DNA from: Streptomyces sp. SID13726
GTDB taxonomy: Bacteria; Actinomycetota; Actinomycetes; Streptomycetales; Streptomycetaceae
Length of the DNA stretch: 64,000 nucleotides
Assembly (NCBI RefSeq): GCF_010548375.1
Contig: NZ_JAAGLY010000002.1
Location: 806,001 to 870,000, forward strand
Reading direction: 5' to 3'
Part shown: positions 7,526 to 15,000 of the stretch, piece after piece
How positions within the stretch are numbered: position 1 is the stretch's first letter
Layout of the letters: every line of letters starts with the position of its first letter
Notes under the pieces: model-generated
Told to the model about the DNA's origin: nothing
Database searches by the model: none
The model's input: the letters and a program-made list of their open reading frames with translations, nothing else
Program-made: the position numbers and the translations under genes

Positions 7526-8097
7526 CCAGCCGTGTCGTCCTCGTCTCGCCCGCCATGAGCCGGTCCCTGCGGCAGGCCCGGTTCGACGACGGCGGCTCGA
7601 TCGAGGAGGCCGGGGCGGCGCGGGCGCGGGCGGCGGCCGGGTCGTTGCCGGCCGCCGCCCGGGTCGTCACCTCGGCGAGCGTGCGCTGTCGTGAGACGGC
7701 GGCGGCGCTCGGTCTCGACGGCGAGGACGCGCCGGGGCTGGCTCCGCTGGACGTGGGCCGTTGGCGGGGCCTGACCCTGGACGAGGTCGGCGCGGCCGAA
7801 CCGGAGGCGCTGGCCCACTGGCTCACCGACCCGGCGTCCACGCCGCACGGCGGGGAGTCGGTGGAGGGGTTCTGCGACCGGGTCGCGCGCTGGCTGGAGA
7901 CCGCCGGGGAGAGGGACGAGCGCACGCTCGCCGTGGTCGAGCCGGAGGTGGTGCGCGGGATCGTGGTCCGCGCGTTGGGTCTGCCCACTGCGGCCTTCTG
8001 GCGACTGGACGTGCCTCCGCTGACGGCGACGGAGCTCAGCGGGCGGGCCGGGCGCTGGAATCTGGGGCTGGGGCGGCCGCTGGGCGGGACGCCGTGA
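7522..8097 (+). CDS. Histidine-phosphatase-fold (phosphoglycerate mutase-like) protein of the cobalt locus
   Basis: 191 residues from GTG 7522. The overall pattern, with [14 protein letters not shown] and the segment [18 protein letters not shown] followed by [19 protein letters not shown], fits the histidine phosphatase superfamily (CobC/PhoE-like). The usual RHG catalytic triplet near the N-terminus is replaced by VSPAMSRS, and the second histidine position reads VVEPEV. Classical phosphohistidine chemistry is therefore doubtful. Proteins of this type commonly accompany cbtAB in Streptomyces. It is convergent with cbtA, with a shared terminator between. Confidence 0.7.
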   Translation: MTSRVVLVSPAMSRSLRQARFDDGGSIEEAGAARARAAAGSLPAAARVVTSASVRCRETAAALGLDGEDAPGLAPLDVGRWRGLTLDEVGAAEPEALAHWLTDPASTPHGGESVEGFCDRVARWLETAGERDERTLAVVEPEVVRGIVVRALGLPTAAFWRLDVPPLTATELSGRAGRWNLGLGRPLGGTP

Positions 8098-8147
8098 GAG
8101 CCGTGACTGCTGGAGACCGGGGCCTGGAGGTGTCAGGAGAACGCGAG

Positions 8148-8175
8148 AGGGCCCTCGGATGGTTCCGAGGGCCCT
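8148..8175. terminator. Bidirectional hairpin terminator
   Basis: Perfect 12-bp stem AGGGCCCTCGGA / TCCGAGGGCCCT with a 4-base loop, placed between the convergent phosphatase-fold gene and cbtA. Confidence 0.85.
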
Positions 8176-8187
8176 GTCACGTGCATA

Positions 8188-8949
8188 TCAGTTGGAGGCG
8201 ACCGCTGTCCGGCCCGCGGCGGCGGCCTTGGCGGGCCGGGGGTTGAGGACCCGGTCGGCCAACTCACCGAAGGCCAGGCCGAATCCGGTCCACAGGGTGA
8301 TCTGGATGGCCAGCGCGGAGAGCCGGAAACGCCACAGCACGGTCGCCGGGAAGTCGCCCGGCACCTCGTTGATCACCGGCAGGAACTCGTAGGCGAGCCC
8401 GATCACGACGGCGAACGCGGCGACCGCGACGACGGTCGCCCACCAGGTGCCGAGCCGCGGCGCGAGCCGCTGGCCCAGAATGGTGGCGCCGATCGCGAGG
8501 AGCACGCTGAGGACCATCATCAGGAAGTACAGGGTGGTCCGCTTGCCGATGGTGTCGGGGTCGCCGACGGCGGGCGGGTTGGCCGGGTACTTCAGGAACG
8601 GCACGACGTACACGGCGAGCAGCGCGCAGCCGGACAGCAGCAGCGCGGTGGCCCGCGGGCTGAAGCGGCCCACCCGGCCGAGCGCGAAGCAGAAGGCGAG
8701 GGCGGCGATGCCGCCGAAGGCGACGCCGTAGATCAGGACACCGGTGGCGAGGCCCGCGGTGGACTGGAGGGAGCGGGAGACGAGTTCGACCTCGTGCTCG
8801 TGGGCCGGGGCGTGGGCCTCCTCGAAGGAGATCGCCTTGTCGACGTTGGGTTCACCGAGGACGTAGGCGACGACGAGGGCGAGCACACCGGCGACGAGGC
8901 CGGCGAGCATGCCCCGTACGAGAAGGTTGCGCACGGTTGCGGAGTTCAT
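8188..8949 (-). CDS. cbtA: Cobalt transporter subunit CbtA
   Basis: 253-residue integral membrane protein with about five to six hydrophobic segments, the first (NLLVRGMLAGLVAGVLALVV) right at the N-terminus. Characteristic CbtA features are VRGMLAGLVAG, the histidine-containing loop EEAHAPAHEHEVELVSRSLQ before the second segment, and PPAVGDPDTIGKRTTLY. CbtA works with the small CbtB in B12-regulated cobalt uptake. I use ATG 8949; the longer open frame upstream runs through cbtB in another frame. It lies 23 bp after the cbtB stop. Confidence 0.88.
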   Translation of the reverse strand: MNSATVRNLLVRGMLAGLVAGVLALVVAYVLGEPNVDKAISFEEAHAPAHEHEVELVSRSLQSTAGLATGVLIYGVAFGGIAALAFCFALGRVGRFSPRATALLLSGCALLAVYVVPFLKYPANPPAVGDPDTIGKRTTLYFLMMVLSVLLAIGATILGQRLAPRLGTWWATVVAVAAFAVVIGLAYEFLPVINEVPGDFPATVLWRFRLSALAIQITLWTGFGLAFGELADRVLNPRPAKAAAAGRTAVASN

Positions 8950-8972
8950 GGCTGTGCTGGTTTCCCCTCGGG

Positions 8973-9194
8973 TCAGTGGCAGGGGAAGCCGAGCAGGTGG
9001 CGGGCGTCGTGCACCCACTCGTGGACGTCCTCGCCGGAGACGACGGAGGTGGCGCCCTGCTCGGCGCCGACGAAGTAGAGCAGGACCAGCATCAGGATGC
9101 CGAAGAAGACCGCCCACGGGACGATCGCACCGATCGGCAGCTTCGCGGGAAGAACGGGGGCATCGGCGGTCGGCGGGGCGACATGCTGCGCCAT
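8973..9194 (-). CDS. cbtB: Cobalt transporter subunit CbtB
   Basis: 73 residues with a single membrane helix (IVPWAVFFGILMLVLLYFVG, about 24-43) and a C-terminal tail HEWVHDARHLLGFPCH. The histidines and the final Cys-His are the CbtB hallmark and presumably bind the metal. The GAGGAGG ribosome site precedes ATG 9194. It is the first gene behind the cobalamin riboswitch, so cobalt uptake should be shut down when adenosyl- or methylcobalamin is plentiful. Confidence 0.92.
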   Translation of the reverse strand: MAQHVAPPTADAPVLPAKLPIGAIVPWAVFFGILMLVLLYFVGAEQGATSVVSGEDVHEWVHDARHLLGFPCH

Positions 9195-9243
9195 GTGGCA
9201 GGGCCTCCTCTGGGAGTTCGCGTCCCATCTCGGTGGTGCACAT

Positions 9244-9340
9244 GACGACGGCTACGGGTCTGACTCGCCCCCCGGTGAAGGGGTGGCACACAGTGGCGCG
9301 ACCGTTCCGGATTCTCACCGGCTTCCGTCCTGCCGTCGTC
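9244..9340 (-). promoter_or_regulatory. Cobalamin riboswitch controlling cbtBA
   Basis: Read on the minus strand: closing stem GACGACGGC (9340-9332) pairs with GCCGTCGTC (9252-9244). The conserved core GGAAGCCGGTGAGAATCCGG is at 9326-9307, CGCCACTGTG at 9298-9289, a short CCCC/GGGG hairpin follows, and the 3' element GAGTCAGACCCGTAGCC is at 9266-9250. The order is that of the B12 element. The aptamer is short, about 100 nt, with small peripheral arms. It ends about 50 nt before the cbtB start, fitting control of translation initiation or early termination. Confidence 0.85.
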
Positions 9341-9746
9341 GATATCGGAGCGACGATACCCCTGGTCCGGTACATGACCAATACCGATCCGAGGCTGGGG
9401 AGTCCGGCTTTACCCAACGCTTACCTCCGGCGGAAACGGGGCAGTTGCTCGGGCTCGCTCCGGGGTTCGGGAGCACGGCGCACAGCGCGAGTGCCGGGTG
9501 CGGCAGTCGCCGTAGGACAGGGTCAAGGGCGGGGTGTGGTGTGGGTGGGGGCGTGCAGAGGTGCGGGGTGGAGAGGGGCGTGGGCGTTGCGTGGGGCCGC
9601 TCGGAGGCGCACTCGGCCGACGGGCGCACTTCGTGGGGGCGTGCACGCGTCGTCACCGGGGTGGATGCGCCTTCCTGACAACTGGTGTGACCTGCACAGT
9701 CGTAGAAGTCCGCAGGGCCGCTGGACCCCACCGAAAGGACGGCCTC
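9341..9746. other. Intergenic region with a G-rich block before the terpene cluster
   Basis: No gene is supported here. The part next to 9341 probably carries the cbtBA promoter on the minus strand. The plus strand is strongly G-rich from about 9527 to 9596; at 9527-9551 four G-runs (3, 4, 3 and 5 Gs, with linkers of 1, 8 and 1 bases) satisfy a G-quadruplex pattern. The last 60 bases hold the likely promoter and the GAAAGGAC ribosome site of the terpene cyclase. Confidence 0.5.
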
Positions 9747-11390
9747 ATGAGCAGCGTCACCGGGCGCGAGGCGCCTGCCTACGACGACGGCAGCACCCCC
9801 ACCACACCCACGGACGGCGCGCAGCCGGACATGGACCGCCTCGCGGCGCGGATCTGGCCCGGAGCAGAACGCCTGCGTGACCACCTGGCCGGCCAAGTCG
9901 ACGAGGACGGCCTGGTCAGGGACCAATGCGGCAGCCGTGTGCTGGAGTCGGCGTTGCTGCTGTCCTTGTTACGCAAGACGCGTTCCTTACCCGGCGTCCA
10001 GGACGGTCTCGCGGGTTATCTGCGCGACGCCCGCCTGGACGGTCCCATGGACACCATGATCGTCGGAGCGGTCATGGGCCACTCCGGACAGCAGGACCGG
10101 GAAGCAGTCCATCTCGATGAGTTCCGGCACTACACGGGGTCCCGCAAACGCCTCCTGCTCAGGACACTGCTGTCCCTGACGGGTGCCGTACCCCTCGACA
10201 CGAACACCGACGCGCGCACCCTCCGCTACCGGGGATACGCGGCATGGACCGAGCTGTCCCTGTGCGCCGTCAAGATCCTCCATGGCCATGCACACGGCGG
10301 GCGCGCTGCCGTGCGCACCGCAGACCAGGACTACCTGGCCGGCAGACTCGAGTCCGCCGGCCCCGATCAGGTCTGGGAGGGTAACGCGCTCGCGCACCTG
10401 ATCGCCCTGCACGCCCTGCACACCTGCCGGCCGGACAGTCCCCTCCTGCATCACGGCATCGCCGCCCTGTGCCGGATCCGCAACGGCGACGGCGGCCTGC
10501 CCTTCGTCTCCGGCCAGGACATCTTCGCGACCGCCCTGGCCGGCAAGGCGCTCACCGCAGCCCAGGCCCCGCAGTCACTCCTGATCCGGATGGGTGACCG
10601 GATCTCCGGCCTGCAACAGCGCGACGGTGGCTGGGCATTCACCGAGGCCGCCTCCCAGACCGACGTCGACGACACCGCGGTCTGCGTCGAATTCCTGCGC
10701 GTCACGGACACGGCCCGCTACCGGCACGTGCTCGCCCGGGCGGAGGAGTACCTGGCCGCGATGGCCGACCCCCGTGGAGGTTTTCCCACCTACCTGCGCG
10801 GCGATCAGCCCGAGGCCGATGTGACCGCCGGAGCCGTCACGGCCCTGTCCGCCTCCTGGCGGGATCACGCCCCGCTCCTGGACCGGTGCGTCGAGTTCCT
10901 CCTCTCAGCTCAGCGGGACGACGGCACCTTCGAGAACAGTTGGACTCGCAGCAGGTCCAGCGCGGTCCACCGAGTTCTGGACGCCCTTGGCCCGGCACCC
11001 CCGGCCCCCGCGGACCGGAGCGCCCGCATCGCTCGTGCCGTGTCGGCGAGCACCGGACTCCTTGCCAAGTCCCAGAACGCGGACGGTGGTTGGGGCTACC
11101 AGCCGGGCAAGGACAGCGACGTCATATCCACCGCACACGCCCTGCCGGTCATCGCCCGCACCGGCGACCACCACACCCTTCGACGTGGACTGCACTACCT
11201 CCTCGCCCGCCAGAACGCCGACGGCGGCTACACGTCGGTCCCCGACCAAGTCGGCCCGCGCCCCCTGCCGTTCGACTATCCGGTGCTGGCCGACATCCAT
11301 GTGCTCAACGCCCTCACGCAACTCAAGGACGTCCTGCGCACCCCGGCCACCGCGCCGGATGCGCATGCCCCGCGATCCGAAGCCTTCTGA
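9747..11390 (+). CDS. Class II terpene cyclase (squalene-hopene/diterpene cyclase-like)
   Basis: 547 residues. The motif TDVDDTA (Asp306, Asp308, Asp309) is the DxDD proton-donor signature of protonation-initiated cyclases. Around it are QW-type repeats (NGDGGLPF 246-253, RDGGWAFTE 292-300, NADGGWGYQPG and NADGGYTSV near the C-terminus). The length fits bacterial class II diterpene cyclases better than the roughly 630-residue squalene-hopene cyclases. No signal or membrane segment is obvious. Codons 75 and 81 are TTA (9969-9971, 9987-9989), the leucine codon read by the bldA tRNA, so expression is likely tied to late growth. It heads an operon with two class I terpene synthases. A prenyl diphosphate synthase is not in the window. 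Confidence 0.82.
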   Translation: MSSVTGREAPAYDDGSTPTTPTDGAQPDMDRLAARIWPGAERLRDHLAGQVDEDGLVRDQCGSRVLESALLLSLLRKTRSLPGVQDGLAGYLRDARLDGPMDTMIVGAVMGHSGQQDREAVHLDEFRHYTGSRKRLLLRTLLSLTGAVPLDTNTDARTLRYRGYAAWTELSLCAVKILHGHAHGGRAAVRTADQDYLAGRLESAGPDQVWEGNALAHLIALHALHTCRPDSPLLHHGIAALCRIRNGDGGLPFVSGQDIFATALAGKALTAAQAPQSLLIRMGDRISGLQQRDGGWAFTEAASQTDVDDTAVCVEFLRVTDTARYRHVLARAEEYLAAMADPRGGFPTYLRGDQPEADVTAGAVTALSASWRDHAPLLDRCVEFLLSAQRDDGTFENSWTRSRSSAVHRVLDALGPAPPAPADRSARIARAVSASTGLLAKSQNADGGWGYQPGKDSDVISTAHALPVIARTGDHHTLRRGLHYLLARQNADGGYTSVPDQVGPRPLPFDYPVLADIHVLNALTQLKDVLRTPATAPDAHAPRSEAF

Positions 11391-11411
11391 CCGCCAGGAC
11401 GGAGCAGAGCT

Positions 11412-12476
11412 GTGACACCGCGCCGGGCAGCCGCGGCCCTTGTGGTGCCGCCGCTGTCGTTCCCGTTCCCCGCCCGGCTGCACCCGGACGCGGACGCTCT
11501 CGAACAGCGCACCCTGGACTGGATGCGGCAGCACCGTCTGACCGAGGGCGCCGAGGACGAGGACTTCCGCCGTCCGCAGAAGCTGGGCAGGGTCGGCGCC
11601 TGGCTGTGCCCGGACGGGTCCTTCGAGCGGACTCTTCTGGTCAGCCACCTCGCGGTGTGCACGACTCTGATGGACGACCGGGTCACCGATCCGGCTGCCC
11701 GCGCCGGTGACCTGGCCGGGCTCGCCGGGGACTGGCTCGCCTTCGACCGGGTCCTGACCGACCCGCGCGCCGAGCCGCAGTTCGACGGTGTGGCACAGCG
11801 GGCGGTGCGCGATCTGTGGCTGCGGCTGCGTGAGGTGGCGACTCCTGGACAGATCGCCCGGCTGCACCAGGCGTTCCTGGTCTCCTTCCTCGGTCTCACC
11901 GCCGACGCCGCTCACGTGGCCGCGGGCCGGCCCCCGACCTACGAGGAGTACCGGTTCATCCGCCATGCCACCAGCACCTTCTCGATCTTCGTGGTGCTGC
12001 TGGAGGTCGGCAACGGTTTCGAACTGCCGCTGCCCGTCGCCCAGGACCCCGACGTCGCGGCCCTGACCATCCTCGCCATCCAGACGTTCGCCACCGCCCA
12101 CGAGATCGTCACCTGCCCCAGAGACGTCCGCCTCGGCGACGCATGCAACCTGGCCGTCATCCTGGCGCGGGAGAACGACACCACGGTCCAGGAAGGCATG
12201 GAACTCGCCGCCGCCGAACTGCGCCGGCTCACCGAACGCTTCCTCGTCCTGGCGGATCGTCTGCGCACGCGGAACCTGACGGCCGTTCAGCAGTACACCG
12301 CCGCCCTCAAGGACATGATCGCCGGGGTTCTCGGCTGGCTCGCCGAGACCGAGAAATACGCTCCGTCCAACCCGGACCCCATCATCGCGCCCTGTGTCCG
12401 GCCCGGGGGCGTGCCTGCCGATGTCCGGTCCAGGGGCACGCCTGCCGACACACATCACCACCCGAGTCAGCCCTGA
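11412..12476 (+). CDS. Class I terpene synthase-like protein with degenerate metal triad
   Basis: 354 residues from GTG 11412, 21 bp after the class II cyclase. The aspartate-rich motif is present as LMDDRVTD (Asp88, Asp89, Asp93). The second metal site is not intact: where family members, including the next gene, have NDxxSxxxE, this protein reads RDVRLGD (237-243), so the Asn and Ser ligands are replaced. The rest aligns with the neighbour (CNLAVILARENDTTVQE against INAVTVLARETDGDLDE). The C-terminus ends in a low-complexity tail containing a 27-bp tandem duplication (12395-12448). It may be a paralogue with altered chemistry, or a partner subunit. Confidence 0.75.
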   Translation: MTPRRAAAALVVPPLSFPFPARLHPDADALEQRTLDWMRQHRLTEGAEDEDFRRPQKLGRVGAWLCPDGSFERTLLVSHLAVCTTLMDDRVTDPAARAGDLAGLAGDWLAFDRVLTDPRAEPQFDGVAQRAVRDLWLRLREVATPGQIARLHQAFLVSFLGLTADAAHVAAGRPPTYEEYRFIRHATSTFSIFVVLLEVGNGFELPLPVAQDPDVAALTILAIQTFATAHEIVTCPRDVRLGDACNLAVILARENDTTVQEGMELAAAELRRLTERFLVLADRLRTRNLTAVQQYTAALKDMIAGVLGWLAETEKYAPSNPDPIIAPCVRPGGVPADVRSRGTPADTHHHPSQP

Positions 12477-12488
12477 GGAGACAACGGC

Positions 12489-13646
12489 ATGGTCGACGGC
12501 GCTTTCCTGTCCTCCCGCGAGGCCGACGGCCGCGATCCGCGGCTACGGCTGTGGTGTCCGATCCCGGCGGAGCACAACCCCCTGGGCCCCGAGGTCGAGG
12601 AGGGGACAGCGGCATGGATTCGCCGCCACAGGCTGGACGTCGAGACACCGGATCAGGACCGGCTGGCCCTGTCGGTGTGGATCTGCCGGTGCACGGCGTT
12701 GCTCTGCCCGGACGCTCCGCTGGAACAGCTCCAGATCGCCGCGGAGTTCAACGTCTGGGTGAACGCGATGGACGACCACGTCGACCTGCCCGGCGGTGCC
12801 CGGGACGCCGCGAAGGCCACCGTGCGGCTGGCCCAGTTGGTTCGGCCCGCCGAGGCGCCCGAGTCGGCGCCACTGGACGGCTCGCCTCTGGGCGCGGCCC
12901 TGGCGGACGTCGCCGTACGGCTGTCCCGGTGCGCGACGTCCGCGCAGCTGGCCCGGTTCGCGGAACGGTTCCGCCATGGGATGTTCTGCTGGGCCTGGCA
13001 GCGCTCGCTGCTGGAGGACGGCGAGGAACATGATCTGAACGAATACGCGACCCTGCGGCTGGGTGCCACGTTCGTTCCGGTCTATGCGGCGCTGTGCGAG
13101 ATCGTGCACGGCTACCGCCTTGACGGAGGGGAACTGGCCACACCGCCGGTACGAGCACTCACGGAAATGACCAGTTGGCTGATCGGCCTGCACAACGACG
13201 TCCATTCGTGGGCCAAGGAGGAGGCCAGTGACTCGCCCGACATCAACGCGGTCACGGTGCTGGCCCGCGAGACCGACGGCGACCTCGACGAGGCACTGAC
13301 CCGTGCGCTGGCCCTGAGCAACCAGGTCATGGCGCTTTTCGTACGGCTGAGGGATCACACCCGGGCGCAGGCTTCGGACGCACTGCGGCTCCATCTACGC
13401 GACTTGGGGCGCCTGATCGCGGGAGCCCTGGAGTACCACCTGCGCATGCCGCACTACCGGCGCGGGCTGAAACCCGGGCATCGGGAGCTGCTGGATCGGA
13501 TCTGGGTCGACACCGGCCCCGCGGATGTCGACCCCGGGCCACCGCCCGCGCTTGCCTCGATCGCCTGGTGGTGGCAGCAACTACCGGAGGCGTCCCCGTG
13601 CAGTTCGCGCTCACAGCCCCTCGACGGCCGAGAGGAGTCGCCGTAG
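12489..13646 (+). CDS. Class I terpene synthase
   Basis: 385 residues, ATG 12489 behind GAGGAG, 12 bp after the preceding gene. Both metal-binding motifs are intact: NAMDDHVD (Asp95, Asp96, Asp99; DDxxD) and NDVHSWAKE (Asn236, Ser240, Glu244; NSE triad). It should ionise a prenyl diphosphate, or the cyclised diphosphate made by the class II enzyme, in the cytosol. The reading frame ends 36 bp inside the convergent patB-like gene, so the last dozen residues overlap that gene's 3' end. Confidence 0.88.
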   Translation: MVDGAFLSSREADGRDPRLRLWCPIPAEHNPLGPEVEEGTAAWIRRHRLDVETPDQDRLALSVWICRCTALLCPDAPLEQLQIAAEFNVWVNAMDDHVDLPGGARDAAKATVRLAQLVRPAEAPESAPLDGSPLGAALADVAVRLSRCATSAQLARFAERFRHGMFCWAWQRSLLEDGEEHDLNEYATLRLGATFVPVYAALCEIVHGYRLDGGELATPPVRALTEMTSWLIGLHNDVHSWAKEEASDSPDINAVTVLARETDGDLDEALTRALALSNQVMALFVRLRDHTRAQASDALRLHLRDLGRLIAGALEYHLRMPHYRRGLKPGHRELLDRIWVDTGPADVDPGPPPALASIAWWWQQLPEASPCSSRSQPLDGREESP

Positions 13647-14816
13647 CGCCTCGTCGACCGTCGAGCGGGGGCAGCCCAGGTTCACCCGCATGTAGCCATG
13701 GCCCTCGGCCCCGAACTTCGGGCCCTTGTCGAACCAGAGGCGGGCCCGGGTGAGCAGGAACCGGTCCAGGGTCTCGGCGTCCATCCCGAGGCCCCGGCAG
13801 TCCATCCAGGCCAGGTAGAGGGAGGCGGCCGGCAGGACTCGTAGCTTCGGGGTGGCGGTGTTGACCGAGTGTGCGAAGTGCTCGTGGTTGGCGCGGAGGT
13901 AGGTGAGCAGGTCCTCCAGCCAGGGCTCGCCGTGGGTGTAGGCGGCTTCGGCGGCGACCATGCCGAGGATGTTGACGACGGGGAAGACGTTGCGCTCGTA
14001 CTGGCGGGCCAGTTCCTCGCGCAGCCCTCGGTCGGGGACGAAGACGTTGGCGCTCTGGAGGCCGGGGAGGTTGAAGGTCTTGCTGGGTGCCGTACAGGTG
14101 ATGCTGTTGCGTGCGAACTCCTCGCCGAGGGAGGCGAAGGGGAGGTGTTTGCGGCCGGGGTCGAGGACGAGGTCCTGGTGGATCTCGTCGGAGACGACGA
14201 GGACGCCGTGGCGGGCGCATATCTCGCCCATGGTTCTCAGTTCGTCCTCGGTCCAGACGTTCCCGGTGGGGTTGTGCGGGTGGCTGAGGATGAACAGTTT
14301 CGTGTCGGGGCGGATGGCGGCCTCGAAGGTACGGGCGTCGAAGCGGTAGCCGTCGTCGGTCCGTTCCAGCGGGGCGTACGCGAGCCGGCGGCCGTTGAGC
14401 AGGACGTCCTCGTGGAAGTGCACGTACACGGGCGGCTGGATCAGGACGGAGTCGCCGGGCGCGGAGAAGGCCTGCACCACGGTCTTGAGGGTGGTGATGA
14501 TGCCCGCGGTCTGGAGCACCCACTCCGGTGGCACCTCCCAGCCGAAGCGCCGGGCCTGCCAGCCGGTCACGGCGTCGAGATAGCTGTCGGTCGCACCGCC
14601 GGGATAGCCGAAGACGCCGTGGTCGACGGCCCGGTGGAGCGCGTCGATCACGGCCTCGGGGGCTCTGAAGTCGGTGTCGGCGACCCACATCGGCAACGGG
14701 TCCGCCGCGATCTCGTCGGCGGCCAGGAACTGGTCGGCCCTGGCCCACTTCATGGAGTTGGAGTTCTTGCGGTCCACGACGGTGTCGAAGACGGATTTCG
14801 CACGGTCGGATGCCAT
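13611..14816 (-). CDS. MalY/PatB-type PLP aminotransferase (cystathionine beta-lyase / C-S lyase)
   Basis: 401-residue fold-type I PLP enzyme. Hallmarks are PLPMWVADTDF near the N-terminus, PPVYVHFHEDV, SHPHNPTGNVWT, VVSDEIHQDLVL and TAPSKTFNLPGLQ with the PLP lysine, and YMRVNLGCPR at the C-terminus. The MWVADTDF and PPVYxxF patterns separate the MalY/PatB group from ordinary aspartate aminotransferases and suggest cleavage of cystathionine or cysteine conjugates. Its start (ATG 14816) follows a 15-bp tandem-repeat leader. Its 3' end overlaps the terpene synthase by 36 bp on the other strand. Confidence 0.85.
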   Translation of the reverse strand: MASDRAKSVFDTVVDRKNSNSMKWARADQFLAADEIAADPLPMWVADTDFRAPEAVIDALHRAVDHGVFGYPGGATDSYLDAVTGWQARRFGWEVPPEWVLQTAGIITTLKTVVQAFSAPGDSVLIQPPVYVHFHEDVLLNGRRLAYAPLERTDDGYRFDARTFEAAIRPDTKLFILSHPHNPTGNVWTEDELRTMGEICARHGVLVVSDEIHQDLVLDPGRKHLPFASLGEEFARNSITCTAPSKTFNLPGLQSANVFVPDRGLREELARQYERNVFPVVNILGMVAAEAAYTHGEPWLEDLLTYLRANHEHFAHSVNTATPKLRVLPAASLYLAWMDCRGLGMDAETLDRFLLTRARLWFDKGPKFGAEGHGYMRVNLGCPRSTVDEALRRLLSAVEGL

Positions 14817-14855
14817 GTTCGGATGCTAACCACGGTCGATCGTCCCGTCGCGGAC

Positions 14856-14960
14856 GAGGCACGCCGTGACGAAGCACGCCGTGGCGAGGTACGCCGTGAC
14901 GAAGCACGCCGTGGCGAAGAGCGCCTTGGCAAAGAGCACCTTGGCAAAGAGCACCGCGCA
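14856..14960. repeat. Seven-unit 15-bp tandem repeat
   Basis: Seven consecutive 15-base units with no indels, type unit GAAGCACGCCGTGGC. The first four (14856-14915) are nearly identical and the last three diverge to AAAGAGCACCTTGGC. It lies between the ABC permease stop (15001) and the patB-type start (14816), and would be in that gene's leader if both are cotranscribed. The unit is a multiple of three, so all frames stay open and give spurious repeat peptides. Confidence 0.92.
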
Positions 14961-15000
14961 CCCCCGCCGCCGCCCCGACTCCGCCCCTACCCGACCCGGG

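Noticed and set aside
12395..12448. 27-bp tandem duplication at the end of the first class I terpene synthase gene
   Set aside because: Real but only two copies, in frame, and confined to a low-complexity C-terminal tail; not judged significant on its own.
10905..12461. Long minus-strand open frame over the terpene genes (518 codons)
   Set aside because: Antisense shadow; composition typical of complementary GC3 bias and no protein motif.
14856..14960. CRISPR-like array
   Set aside because: Units are contiguous 15-mers without spacers, so it is a simple tandem repeat.
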